Shown one piece after another: positions 56,840 to 64,000 of a DNA stretch of 64,000 bases (position 1 is the first letter of the stretch; each line of letters starts with the position of its first letter). Made by a program: the position numbers and the translations under genes. Under the pieces are notes generated by a model. It saw only the letters and a program-made list of their open reading frames with translations, was not told the origin of the DNA and ran no database searches. The DNA lies in assembly GCA_035492775.1 (NCBI GenBank), contig DATJIW010000065.1:1-64000 (forward strand), written 5' to 3'. Origin of the DNA: DATJFQ01 sp035492775. Its GTDB lineage: Bacteria; Acidobacteriota; Vicinamibacteria; Vicinamibacterales; 2-12-FULL-66-21.

Positions 56840-58297
56840 CTACGCGGTGATCCGCGGAATCTCGCCGAGCACCGGCACCTGGTACTGACTCTGGAGCGCG
56901 CGCGCGTCGTAGACCGAGCGGTCCATGAACTCGCGGCCGATCGCCGCTCCTGCGCCGAGCACCAGACCAGCCACGATCGCGAGCCCCATCACTTTCAGCG
57001 CGTTGGGCGAATCGGGCCTGGTCGGCAGGTTGGCCGGGTAGAGGACGCTGAACCGCTCTCCGCCCTGCTTGCGGACCGTGTCTTCTGCCAGCTGGGCCTG
57101 CTGCAGCTGTTTGTTCAGGTCGTTGTAGCGGTTGCGTTCGAGCTCCTGATCGCGCGTCAGACCCGCGAGCTCCTGCTCGACCATCGGTGAGGAATCCACG
57201 CGAGACTGATAGGTCGCAATCTGCTGTTGCGCGCTCTCGGACGCGCGCCGCAGTTCGTTGATGCGCAGCTTCGTCTGATCCCGTTCCTGAAGCTTGCTGC
57301 GATAGACCGGATCCGCGCGCAGGAGCGCTTCCTGGTTGGCAGGTTCCTGCTGTTTGGCACTCGCGAGATCAGCCTTGGCCTGCTTGATCTCCTCCTGAAG
57401 ACGGATGACCTCGGGGTGCTTGTCCGTATAACCGAACGCGCGGCCCTGGGCCAGCTGGGCTTCGAGGTCATCGATGTGCTTTTGTGCCGCCTGCACCTGG
57501 GCGACCGAGGTCGTCGTCATGCCTTCGGCACCGACACCCTGGCGCAGCTGCGAGATCTGCGACTCGACGAGGTTCAAGTGATCCTGCTCGGTCCGCAGCT
57601 GCATCGAGAGCGATTCGAACTGGCTGCGGGATCCGTTCAGCATCTGGACGTTTGCCTGCGCCTGTTCAGGGAGGCGGCCCATGTAGTTCTGTTTTTTCGC
57701 GCGCAGCTCGTCGTCGATCTTGTTCAGGCGCGCCTGGCTGTCGGCGAGCTGCTGGGCGAGCAGCTCGGAGGTGTTCTCCGCCATGACGGTCTGCTGCTTC
57801 GAGTTCTCCTCGACGAACACGTATGCGAGCCGGTTGGTAATCCGCTGGGCGCGCTGCGGTTCGTCGTCGCTGTACCCGAGGTAGAAGAGATCGATGCCCT
57901 TCTCGGGATCCGGCCGCGTGAGTCCGATCGGGTTCGGCACCGAGACGTTTTCCATGACGTTCGTGCGGAGCCACGCGGCGACGTCGGAGACCGGCTTCGA
58001 GGGGTTGATTTTCTCTTCGCGCACGACGCGCTCGAGCACCGCCGGGCTGAGCAGAATCTGTGAAATCGCGCGCTGACGCTCGCTTGGATCCATCGAGCTC
58101 ACACCGCGCATCAGTTCCGGGGACAGCGTCGGCGACGCGACCGCGATGGCCGCCTGCGAGACGTACTTCTTCGGCAGGAAGAGCACCGCAAGAACGCCGG
58201 CGAGCACGCAGACACCGAGCGGGACGATGAACCACCACATGCGCCGTTTGACGACGCCGACGTAGTCGAGCGGATGAAAGCTCTGTTCTTCCATCAT
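56840..58297 (-). CDS. Polysaccharide chain-length determinant (Wzz/EpsF type)
   Basis: This is a 485-residue PCP protein. N-terminal helix about 20-41 (WWFIVPLGVCVLAGVLAVLFL), a Wzz domain with ILLSPAVLERVV, then a long periplasmic coiled coil (about 170-400; QLADSQARLNKIDDELRAKK, HLNLVESQISQLRQ), a Pro-rich PANLPTRPDSPN before the second helix (about 445-465) and a short tail. It partners the BY-kinase and sets polymer length. The first of two ATGs (58297) overlaps the barrel-protein stop (ATGA). Confidence 0.88.
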   Translation of the reverse strand: MMEEQSFHPLDYVGVVKRRMWWFIVPLGVCVLAGVLAVLFLPKKYVSQAAIAVASPTLSPELMRGVSSMDPSERQRAISQILLSPAVLERVVREEKINPSKPVSDVAAWLRTNVMENVSVPNPIGLTRPDPEKGIDLFYLGYSDDEPQRAQRITNRLAYVFVEENSKQQTVMAENTSELLAQQLADSQARLNKIDDELRAKKQNYMGRLPEQAQANVQMLNGSRSQFESLSMQLRTEQDHLNLVESQISQLRQGVGAEGMTTTSVAQVQAAQKHIDDLEAQLAQGRAFGYTDKHPEVIRLQEEIKQAKADLASAKQQEPANQEALLRADPVYRSKLQERDQTKLRINELRRASESAQQQIATYQSRVDSSPMVEQELAGLTRDQELERNRYNDLNKQLQQAQLAEDTVRKQGGERFSVLYPANLPTRPDSPNALKVMGLAIVAGLVLGAGAAIGREFMDRSVYDARALQSQYQVPVLGEIPRITA

Positions 58298-59511
58298 TGT
58301 TGGAGCCTCACGGGACGGGCGACCACGAACTGGACGCCGATGATGTTGCGGTTGATTTTTTGTCCGGCGGCCAGCTGGGTGTCCTGACGCGTGAACGCGT
58401 GATAACCCTCGACCCGGAACCAGCGCACGAGCTCGTACCCGACGGTGGTGTGAATCCAGATCGAGTTGAGCGGGATTTCCAGGGTGAGCAGCGGGTTGGT
58501 CCGCCGCCACGCCGCGGATTCGTCCACATAGAGCCGGTTGTGGTTGAGCGGCATCGTCACGTTGCCGCGAACCTCCTCGCTCTGGTTGGAGCCGCCGAAC
58601 GCGAACGACGGCACGTAACTGCGGTCGTAGCTGGCGCCGAGCGTCGCGCGCTGAAGCCGGTGGGTCAGCCCGGCGTGCACGTACGGCCCGGTGCGGCTGA
58701 CGTCGTTGAACCTGTCGATCAGATACGCGAGTCCGGCCGACGCTTCGAACAACGTCCGCTCGCCAACGCGGTACCGGTAGACACCGCCGACGTTCTGGAA
58801 CGACAGCTGCCGCAGCCCCTGGTCCAGATCCGCCCAGCGCACCGTGTATTCGGCGCCGGCGGAGGAGCGGGAGCCGATCGCTTCCGTGACATCACCGTGG
58901 ATGCCATTCACGAAGCCGCCGTTGAGCAGCACGTCCTTCTTCTCGAAGTCGACCCAGGTGAACTCGTACCGCGCGCTCGCCGTGATCGTGCGGCTGACGC
59001 GGAATTCGAGGCCTCCGTACGCGGAGTCGTATCGCGACCCGTTACGTTGGAACGGCACGCCATTGAGCTCGACCTGATCCGTCGTCGGCGTGCGCAGGTA
59101 CGCTTCGCCGGCCGACAGCGTGAGCCGCCGGGTGATGCGGTGGCGGAGCGACGCACTCGCGCGGTTCTCGAGGCTGTCCAGCTCGTTGAAATCGGAGTAC
59201 CGACGGAGGAATCCGTGATAGCTGCTCGAGAAATCCGTCCGCGGGCCGTAGAACTCGAGCAGACCGAACGGCTCCATCTGGAACAGGTTGTCAGCCGCCG
59301 TCTTGCCGGTGTCGACGGGCGGGTAGGCGACGGCGACGTTCGAGTCGTACAGCCACCCGACGGTGACACCCGGCGTGAACGTCCAGCCAGGCAGCTGCCA
59401 CGACTCGAATTCGGTCGGCTGCTCGGACTGCGCGTGCGCGCAGAGGGGTACTGCGAGCGCGGCGCCGGCCAGCAGTGCGGTTACGAGCGAGCGGAAGCGT
59501 GCTGCCTGCAT
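58294..59511 (-). CDS. Outer-membrane beta-barrel protein of the EPS export system
   Basis: This is a 405-residue protein with a signal peptide (ALLAGAALAVPLCAHAQ). The mature part is made of alternating strands with aromatic girdles and a final VVARPVRLQ. FTPGVTVGWLYDSNVAVAYP and RTDFSSSYHGFLRRYSDF are like the outer-membrane proteins (TIGR03016-type) of XrtA loci. It may be the secretin-like exit or a structural partner of the export lipoprotein. ATG 59511 is preceded by AAGGAGG, 10 bp after the previous stop. Confidence 0.8.
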   Translation of the reverse strand: MQAARFRSLVTALLAGAALAVPLCAHAQSEQPTEFESWQLPGWTFTPGVTVGWLYDSNVAVAYPPVDTGKTAADNLFQMEPFGLLEFYGPRTDFSSSYHGFLRRYSDFNELDSLENRASASLRHRITRRLTLSAGEAYLRTPTTDQVELNGVPFQRNGSRYDSAYGGLEFRVSRTITASARYEFTWVDFEKKDVLLNGGFVNGIHGDVTEAIGSRSSAGAEYTVRWADLDQGLRQLSFQNVGGVYRYRVGERTLFEASAGLAYLIDRFNDVSRTGPYVHAGLTHRLQRATLGASYDRSYVPSFAFGGSNQSEEVRGNVTMPLNHNRLYVDESAAWRRTNPLLTLEIPLNSIWIHTTVGYELVRWFRVEGYHAFTRQDTQLAAGQKINRNIIGVQFVVARPVRLQQ

Positions 59512-59521
59512 GACCGCCTCC

Positions 59522-60148
59522 TTACTTCACGATGACCGTATCGCCGGGCAACAGCTGCAGCGGCTCGTGCGTGTCGTCGAGCGCTTCCTTGTAGTTGAAC
59601 CGCAGCGTCTGCATGCCGGCCTTTCCATGCCGCAGAATCCGGATGTCTTTTTTGTTCGCGAAGTCGGTGAAGCCGCCCGCCATCGCGAGCGCCTGGAGGA
59701 TCGACAGCCGGCCTCCCATCAGCGGCAGCGTGCCCGGCTTATTCACCTCGCCCATCACGTACACGACCTGGGGCGTCGTCTCGAGCACCATCACCGTCAC
59801 GACGGGGTTGGTGATGTAGTCCTTCAACGAACGCGCGATCTGATCGCGCAACTCGATGGACGTCTGACCGGCTGCCGGGATGTCCCCGAGCAACGGCAAC
59901 GTGATTTTTCCGTCGGGCCGAATCTGAAGCGACGGCGAGAGATCCTGGTCGTGGTACACCTCGACGTGAATCTTGTCGCCCGGCTGCAGGCGGTAGTCCG
60001 GCGACGTGTTCGCTGGAAGCGACGGCACCGTCGACGTCGTCGACGCATGGTCCTGTGGCGCTGCGGGCCGTGCCGGCGTCGGCGTCTGCGCCGATGCCGT
60101 GCTCAGCAGAATCAGAGAACAGAGGGCCGTGAGCGTGGCTGTTTTCAT
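59522..60148 (-). CDS. Polysaccharide export protein (Wza/EpsE-like)
   Basis: This is a 208-residue protein with a signal peptide (SLILLSTASAQT) and no lipobox Cys. The Poly_export domain is DYRLQPGDKIHVEVYHDQDLS, LPLLGDIPAAGQT, and a SLBB domain is VVYVMGEVNKPGTLPLMGGRLSILQALAMAGGF. It builds the periplasmic/outer-membrane channel with the barrel protein. ATG 60148 is 8 bp downstream of the GGDEF-like gene. Confidence 0.88.
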   Translation of the reverse strand: MKTATLTALCSLILLSTASAQTPTPARPAAPQDHASTTSTVPSLPANTSPDYRLQPGDKIHVEVYHDQDLSPSLQIRPDGKITLPLLGDIPAAGQTSIELRDQIARSLKDYITNPVVTVMVLETTPQVVYVMGEVNKPGTLPLMGGRLSILQALAMAGGFTDFANKKDIRILRHGKAGMQTLRFNYKEALDDTHEPLQLLPGDTVIVK

Positions 60149-60156
60149 AAGCGCAC

Positions 60157-60615
60157 CTATTGAGCGTTGGAGGCGCCGCGCGCGGGCGGACGCGACGTGG
60201 ACGTCCGGGCCTCGGCGGCTCGTTTCAACGTGCCCGGATCCGCGCCGTGGGTCGGGCAGCACGCCGCACCAATCTCCAGATCGATGGGCGTCGTGAACTG
60301 GTAGTGTTCCAGCCGGGCCCGTACGCGTTCGATGACGCGCATCGAGCTCTGGAGATCGGCGTCCAGCAGAACGAGCGAGAGACGTCCTTCCGGGCTTGCC
60401 GAAAGCAGGTCGGTTTCGCGGACTTCCCGGCTCACGACGCGCGCGACCTCGCGCATCGCGTCGACGGCGGGAGCGCCCGCGCGCGGGTCCATCAGCACGA
60501 GCGTCAGGAAGTTCTGGGAGCGCACGGCACGCTTCAGCTCGTTGTTCAACACGAAGTCGAACGCCTCGGGCGTGAGAACACGGAAATCCTGGTGGACGAA
60601 GTGGTCTGCCGTCAC
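60157..60615 (-). CDS. Degenerate GGDEF-like domain protein
   Basis: This is a 152-residue protein. It can be aligned with diguanylate cyclases from FDFVLNNELKRAVRSQNFLTLVLMD (GGDEF helix/strand 1) to IDLEIGAACCPTHG (IS-G-A-x-P-like). The metal/GTP motif GGDEF itself is replaced by EGRLSLVL, so it cannot make cyclic di-GMP in the usual way. It may be a regulatory or binding relic. It is coupled by GTGA to the sigma-54 regulator and lies just before the export genes. Confidence 0.65.
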   Translation of the reverse strand: MTADHFVHQDFRVLTPEAFDFVLNNELKRAVRSQNFLTLVLMDPRAGAPAVDAMREVARVVSREVRETDLLSASPEGRLSLVLLDADLQSSMRVIERVRARLEHYQFTTPIDLEIGAACCPTHGADPGTLKRAAEARTSTSRPPARGASNAQ

Positions 60616-61742
60616 GACGCCCTGTCCAGCTCCGCTTCCTTGATTTTGTAAAGGAGCGCCTTGTAGCTGATGCCGAGGATCTCCGCTGCTTCGCGACGGT
60701 TCCAGCGCGTCTGCTGGAGCGTCCGGAAGATCAGCTCGCGTTCCGCTTCACGTGCGGCGTGCCGTCCGATGTCCTTGAGCGAACCGGTGAAAACCGTGGC
60801 CGGCGCGGGCACCGCAGCGGGAGGAGGCGCTGCGGGCACCGCGGCGGGGGCCGTGCCGGCGCCCGCCGCCGTGACAGTCCCGGCCTGCAGCGCGGGTATC
60901 GGCCCGACGTGCAGATTACGGCCGGCGATCGCATCCGCCAGGTCGCGCCGGATCTGCGCGTCCGTTCCCAGAATCACCATCCGCTTGACGAGGTTCTCGA
61001 GCTCGCGCACGTTGCCCGGCCAGTCGTACTCGGCGAACAGCCGCAGCGCGTCGGTCGCGAGTGCAAGCGGGGGCTTGTTGTAGTGCTCCGAGTACCGGCG
61101 CAGAAAGTACTCAGTCAGCGCAGGGATTTCATCGCGGCGCTGGCGCAGCGGTGGCAGCGTGATGCAGACGACGTTCAGCCGGAAGAAGAGATCCTCGCGG
61201 AACTTTCCCTCGGCCACCGCCGAATCGAGGTCGCGGTTCGTCGCCGCCACGACGCGGACATCGACGCGCACGTCCTGCCGCCCTCCGAGTCGCGCGAACT
61301 CGCCGTCCTGCAGCACCTGGAGCAGCTTGGACTGCAGCGGCGGCGTCATTTCGCTGATCTCGTCCAGGAACATCGTTCCGTGGTTGGCGAATTCGAACTT
61401 GCCCGGCTTGTGCTGGATCGCTCCGGTGAACGCGCCGCGCTCGAACCCGAACAGTTCCGATTCGAGCAGCTCGCTCGGCAACGCCGCGCAATTGACCTTG
61501 ATGAAGATCCGGTCGCGCCGCGGAGAGGCCGCGTGAATCGCGCGCGCGACGAGTTCCTTCCCCGTGCCGCTCTCGCCTCGCAGGAGCACCGTCACGTCTG
61601 TATCCGCGACGCGCGAGATGAGGTCGCGCACCTCGCGCATCTTGTCGCTGGTGCCCAGCAGCTCGTTTGGCTTTCGCCGCACACCTGCGTCGTGCGGTTC
61701 GGGCGACGGCAGCCGATCGATGGTGAGGAGGTCGCGGTTCAT
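60612..61742 (-). CDS. Sigma-54-dependent regulator without a receiver domain (AAA+/Fis)
   Basis: This is a 376-residue protein. Right after a short N-terminus comes the AAA+ domain: Walker A GESGTGKE, GAFTGA (sigma-54 contact), Walker B GTMFLDEI, R-finger ATNRDLDSAV and RQRRDEIPAL. After a Pro/Ala linker, a Fis helix-turn-helix (WNRREAAEILGISYKALLYKIKE) ends it. It activates RpoN promoters and lacks phospho-control. ATG 61742 was chosen because the promoter at 61802-61817 puts the RNA start near 61791; an upstream GTG at 61784 would leave a 7-nt leader. Confidence 0.88.
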   Translation of the reverse strand: MNRDLLTIDRLPSPEPHDAGVRRKPNELLGTSDKMREVRDLISRVADTDVTVLLRGESGTGKELVARAIHAASPRRDRIFIKVNCAALPSELLESELFGFERGAFTGAIQHKPGKFEFANHGTMFLDEISEMTPPLQSKLLQVLQDGEFARLGGRQDVRVDVRVVAATNRDLDSAVAEGKFREDLFFRLNVVCITLPPLRQRRDEIPALTEYFLRRYSEHYNKPPLALATDALRLFAEYDWPGNVRELENLVKRMVILGTDAQIRRDLADAIAGRNLHVGPIPALQAGTVTAAGAGTAPAAVPAAPPPAAVPAPATVFTGSLKDIGRHAAREAERELIFRTLQQTRWNRREAAEILGISYKALLYKIKEAELDRAS

Positions 61743-61801
61743 TGGAGAGGGGCCCTGATCCACGTGTGCAGCTGAGAGCAGCACTCCACGGGGCGCAGTT
61801 C

Positions 61802-61817
61802 AGCAAGGCAGGTGCCA
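61802..61817 (-). promoter_or_regulatory. Sigma-54 (RpoN) -24/-12 promoter of the EPS operon
   Basis: The minus strand reads TGGCACCTGCCTTGCT. It agrees with TGGCAC-N5-TTGCW at all conserved bases, with GG and GC ten apart. RNA would start about 61791, 49 nt before the start of the regulator gene that leads the export/synthesis genes. The PrsR-like activator gene next to it is the obvious candidate to drive it. Confidence 0.72.
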
Positions 61818-61882
61818 CGAGAGAAAAACTTTGGCGAAGATGGCGAAACCCGGGGAAATGGGTGGGACGACAAACGAAACGG

Positions 61883-61904
61883 GCCGGCTCGACACCGGCC
61901 CGCA
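61883..61904 (-). terminator. Intrinsic terminator of the PrsR-like gene
   Basis: On the minus strand the stem GGGCCGG...CCGGCCC is followed by GTTTCGTTTGT, about 50 nt after the response-regulator stop. It separates that gene from the sigma-54 promoter of the next unit. Confidence 0.6.
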
Positions 61905-61952
61905 GAGTAGCGTAGTGCTTAGAGTGGGTAGTGGAGTCGCTGCCGGCCGCCG

Positions 61953-63494
61953 TTACGCTCGGCTGATTCCACACTCCTTGATCTTGTTGAGCAGCGTTTT
62001 ATAGCTGACCCCGAGGATCTGCGCGGCCTTGCGTCGGTTCCAGTGCACCTGCCTCAGCGTTTGTTCGATGGCGGCGCGCTCGGCCTTCATGGCGGCTGCC
62101 TTGGCGACCGTCGCGAGCGATCCGCCGCCCACCTCCGCTCCTTCTTCCGCGACCTCTTCCGAGTCTTCGGTCGCTTCCGCCTCGGCGGGTGGCGACGGCG
62201 GCGTCGCATACGGAAGTGGCGGCATCGGAGTGCCCACAGGGGGAAGAACACCCGCCATCGAGGCGATCGCGAGCTGTGCCGCAACGGCGGGCGCTGCTGC
62301 CGCTGCCGCGCGCTGCATGTTCCGCTCGATCTCGCGGACCACGAGCTGCTCGTCCTGAAGGATCACGACCCGCTTGATCATGTTCTCCAGCTCGCGGATG
62401 TTTCCCGGCCATTCGTACTGAAGGAACAGCTGACGCAGATGATCGGAGATCGGACGCGCCGGACGGTTGTACTTGCGCGAGTAGCGCGCGACGAAGAAGT
62501 CCGTCAACGTCGCGATTTCATCGCGACGCTCCCGAAGTGCGGGCACCGTCAGCTCGATGACTTTCAACCGGTAATACAGGTCCTCCCGGAATTCCCCGTG
62601 GAGCATCATCTTCTCGAGGTCGCGGTTCGTCGCAGCGACGACGCGAACGTCGACCTGGATCCGTTTGTTGCTGCCCAGCTTCGTGAATTCAGCGTCCTGA
62701 AGGACGTGCAGCAGTTTGGCCTGCAGCGCCGGCTTCATCTCGCCGATCTCGTCCAGCATCAGCGTGCCCGTGTCGGCCTGTTCGAATTTTCCGATGCGGG
62801 TCGTCGCGGCGCCGGTGAACGCGCCTCTCTCGTGTCCGAACAATTCGCTTTCGAGGAGCTCGGCCGGAAGCGCCGCGCAGTTCACTTTCACGAACGGCCG
62901 GTTGCGGCGCGTGGAGCGCTGGTGGATCGCGCGAGCGACGAGTTCCTTGCCGACGCCGCTCTCGCCGCGGATGAGCACGGTGACGTCGCTGTCCGCCACC
63001 TGTTCGATCACGGTGGCGATGGCGCGCATCTTCTCGCTGTTGCCCCAGACGGCCCGGTCCTCGTCGTCGCTCAGCTGCTGCCGCAGCTCGCTCAACTCGG
63101 ACACGAGACGGTTCTTCTCGATGGCGTTCTTGATCGCGACATCAAGTGCAATTTCTCCGAGGCCCTCGGGATCGTCGGGCTTGACGACATAGTCGGCGGC
63201 GCCCAGCCGCACGGCCTCGACAATGGTCGAGGCCTGGTTGCGTCCCGAAAGCATGATGACCTGCGCTTCGGGACGGGAGGCCTTCAGCGCGCGCAGCGTC
63301 GCCATCCCATCGAGGCCGGGCATCATCACGTCGAGGAGCACAACGTCGGGCGGTTCGGCCTGCTTCATCGACGCCAGCAATTCGTCGCCGCGGGTGTAGC
63401 AGCGTGCCTCGTAACCGCGAAGCGATAAAAACGTTCTGAGGTACGCGGCGAAGGCCGCGTCGTCGTCGACGATTGCGACGTAGTGTTTCTTCAT
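61953..63494 (-). CDS. PrsR-like NtrC-family response regulator
   Basis: This is a 513-residue protein. Receiver: VDDDAAF acidic pocket, VVLLDVMMPGLDG (phospho-Asp about residue 53), VVKPDD (Lys). AAA+: GESGVGKE Walker A, GAFTGA, GTLMLDEIGEM, ATNRDLEKMML and the R-finger region. C-terminal Fis HTH: HWNRRKAAQILGVSYKTLLNKIKE, after a long Ala/Glu/Pro linker. It is like PrsR of XrtA/PEP-CTERM systems, which turns on EPS and PEP-CTERM genes with RpoN. Its sensor kinase (PrsK) is not in the window. It is transcribed alone. Confidence 0.88.
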   Translation of the reverse strand: MKKHYVAIVDDDAAFAAYLRTFLSLRGYEARCYTRGDELLASMKQAEPPDVVLLDVMMPGLDGMATLRALKASRPEAQVIMLSGRNQASTIVEAVRLGAADYVVKPDDPEGLGEIALDVAIKNAIEKNRLVSELSELRQQLSDDEDRAVWGNSEKMRAIATVIEQVADSDVTVLIRGESGVGKELVARAIHQRSTRRNRPFVKVNCAALPAELLESELFGHERGAFTGAATTRIGKFEQADTGTLMLDEIGEMKPALQAKLLHVLQDAEFTKLGSNKRIQVDVRVVAATNRDLEKMMLHGEFREDLYYRLKVIELTVPALRERRDEIATLTDFFVARYSRKYNRPARPISDHLRQLFLQYEWPGNIRELENMIKRVVILQDEQLVVREIERNMQRAAAAAAPAVAAQLAIASMAGVLPPVGTPMPPLPYATPPSPPAEAEATEDSEEVAEEGAEVGGGSLATVAKAAAMKAERAAIEQTLRQVHWNRRKAAQILGVSYKTLLNKIKECGISRA

Positions 63495-63504
63495 TGAACT
63501 CCCG

Positions 63505-63525
63505 CGGGCGATACAAAACCGCCCG
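63505..63525 (-). promoter_or_regulatory. Small hairpin in the leader of the PrsR-like gene
   Basis: CGGGCG (63505-63510) pairs with CGCCCG (63520-63525) round a 9-nt loop, 10 bases before the start codon on the minus strand. It could affect ribosome access. The rest of 63526-63727 shows no clear element. Confidence 0.3.
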
Positions 63526-63727
63526 GCTGTCTGATTTGATTACGCAGGACCGCGAGTGTCCATTCCGTTTCACACTGCATTCAAGACCTGTACCTCAACA
63601 GGGCGGAACGTCGGTAAGCACGTTCCAATGCGGCAATCTTAGGAAACTTTTTTCCGTCCCCAATTGACGCGGGAGGGCACATTCGCGTTTCTCGACGGAA
63701 TCATTGAGAAAAACCCATCGCGACGCG

Positions 63728-63743
63728 TGGCACCCCGCTTGAA
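63728..63743 (+). promoter_or_regulatory. Sigma-54-like box before the PEP-CTERM-like gene
   Basis: TGGCACCCCGCTTGAA keeps TGGCAC and the spacing, but has A where the key C of TTGC should be. It lies 60 bp before the start codon of the gene at 63803. It is probably weak or non-functional unless that C is not essential here. Confidence 0.25.
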
Positions 63744-63802
63744 GTTCAGGCGCACGTCGCGCGCTGCAGTTCCAGCGCTCGATCGCGTCGGGGGTTCGTG
63801 TC

Positions 63803-64000
63803 ATGCGCAGGTTGGTGGGTACCGCTGTTTTCGTTGGATGCACGCTTGTCGCGGGGTCGATCTCGGCAGCAGCGCCTCCCAAGCAGGATGCTTCGAACGT
63901 TCGCCCCGAGCAATCGGCGGTCGCCGTACAGCAGGTCCACTTGCCAATCCCGGGAGTGCGCGATGAGGCTGCGATGGTGCTGGTCGGCACAGCCCTGATC
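63803..64000 (+). CDS. Small exported protein with PEP-CTERM-like tail (cut by window end)
   Basis: The 66 codons present give a signal peptide (RRLVGTAVFVGCTLVAGSIS, cleavage after ISAAA), a short polar mature part (PPKQDASNVRPEQSAVAVQ) and then VHLPIPGVRDEAAMVLVGTALI, where the window ends. The last stretch resembles a PEP-CTERM sorting tail (short motif, then a hydrophobic helix usually ending in Arg), but the Pro-Glu-Pro triplet is replaced by DEAA. In XrtA systems such proteins are cleaved and attached to the envelope or EPS. The stop and Arg cluster are not visible. Confidence 0.55.
   Translation, partial: MRRLVGTAVFVGCTLVAGSISAAAPPKQDASNVRPEQSAVAVQQVHLPIPGVRDEAAMVLVGTALI

Overview
The window looks like a chromosome segment of a high-GC, Gram-negative bacterium, most likely an acidobacterium of the Vicinamibacteria type. 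The evidence is an ADOP-type ABC permease next to a PadR regulator, an imuA-imuB-dnaE2 mutagenesis cassette, an outer-membrane polysaccharide export apparatus, lipoproteins, and a very large XrtA/PEP-CTERM-style exopolysaccharide (EPS) locus. The taxonomic call is inference from gene content. No rRNA or tRNA gene was seen.

Layout. 1-175: tail of an IS481-type transposase. 0.3-5.6 kb: PhoR/PhoB-like two-component pair, a glycine-zipper lipoprotein, a nickel/cobalt-type transporter and an MFS exporter, enclosed by a perfect 40-bp inverted repeat. 5.7-6.35 kb: noncoding tandem-repeat tract. 6.36-12.27 kb: imuA, imuB and dnaE2, carrying several short repeat-like insertions, one of which frameshifts dnaE2. 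12.3-15.3 kb: a palindromic repeat, padR and the ADOP permease. 15.4-17.95 kb: three tightly coupled genes (kinase-like lipoprotein, DUF4956 membrane protein, phospholipase-D-like protein). 18-23.3 kb: metallophosphoesterase, secreted unknown, YajQ, radical SAM, SET-domain protein, small membrane protein, TrmO and an esterase.

23.3-63.5 kb is almost entirely one minus-strand EPS locus. From its promoter-proximal end it encodes two sigma-54 enhancer-binding regulators, a degenerate GGDEF protein, export lipoprotein/OMP/chain-length/tyrosine-kinase components, an initiating sugar-phosphate transferase, flippase, nucleotidyltransferase, YvcK-like protein, XrtA-type ATPase, sugar dehydrogenases, a polymerase/ligase, many glycosyltransferases, two CDP-glycerol-type transferases, heparinase and three asparagine-synthase-like amidotransferases. 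Most junctions are 4-nt (ATGA/GTGA) or TGATG overlaps, which suggests translational coupling. Good -24/-12 sequences lie in three of the few intergenic gaps, so the two sigma-54 activators probably drive this locus.

Two plus-strand genes at 36.9-40.5 kb interrupt the EPS block. They encode tandem paralogous secreted proteins that join a DNRLRE adhesive domain to an endonuclease/exonuclease/phosphatase domain. Their upstream region carries divergent sigma-54-like promoters, two related TGTAAAA(A)CCT motifs between them, and a possibly structured leader. The window ends inside a small exported protein with a PEP-CTERM-like tail. No exosortase is visible in the window.

Proposed physiology (inference): the operon makes and exports a uronic-acid-rich, probably amidated polysaccharide, possibly with polyol-phosphate decorations. 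The matrix-associated hydrolases and the small anchored protein would be co-regulated with it through RpoN.
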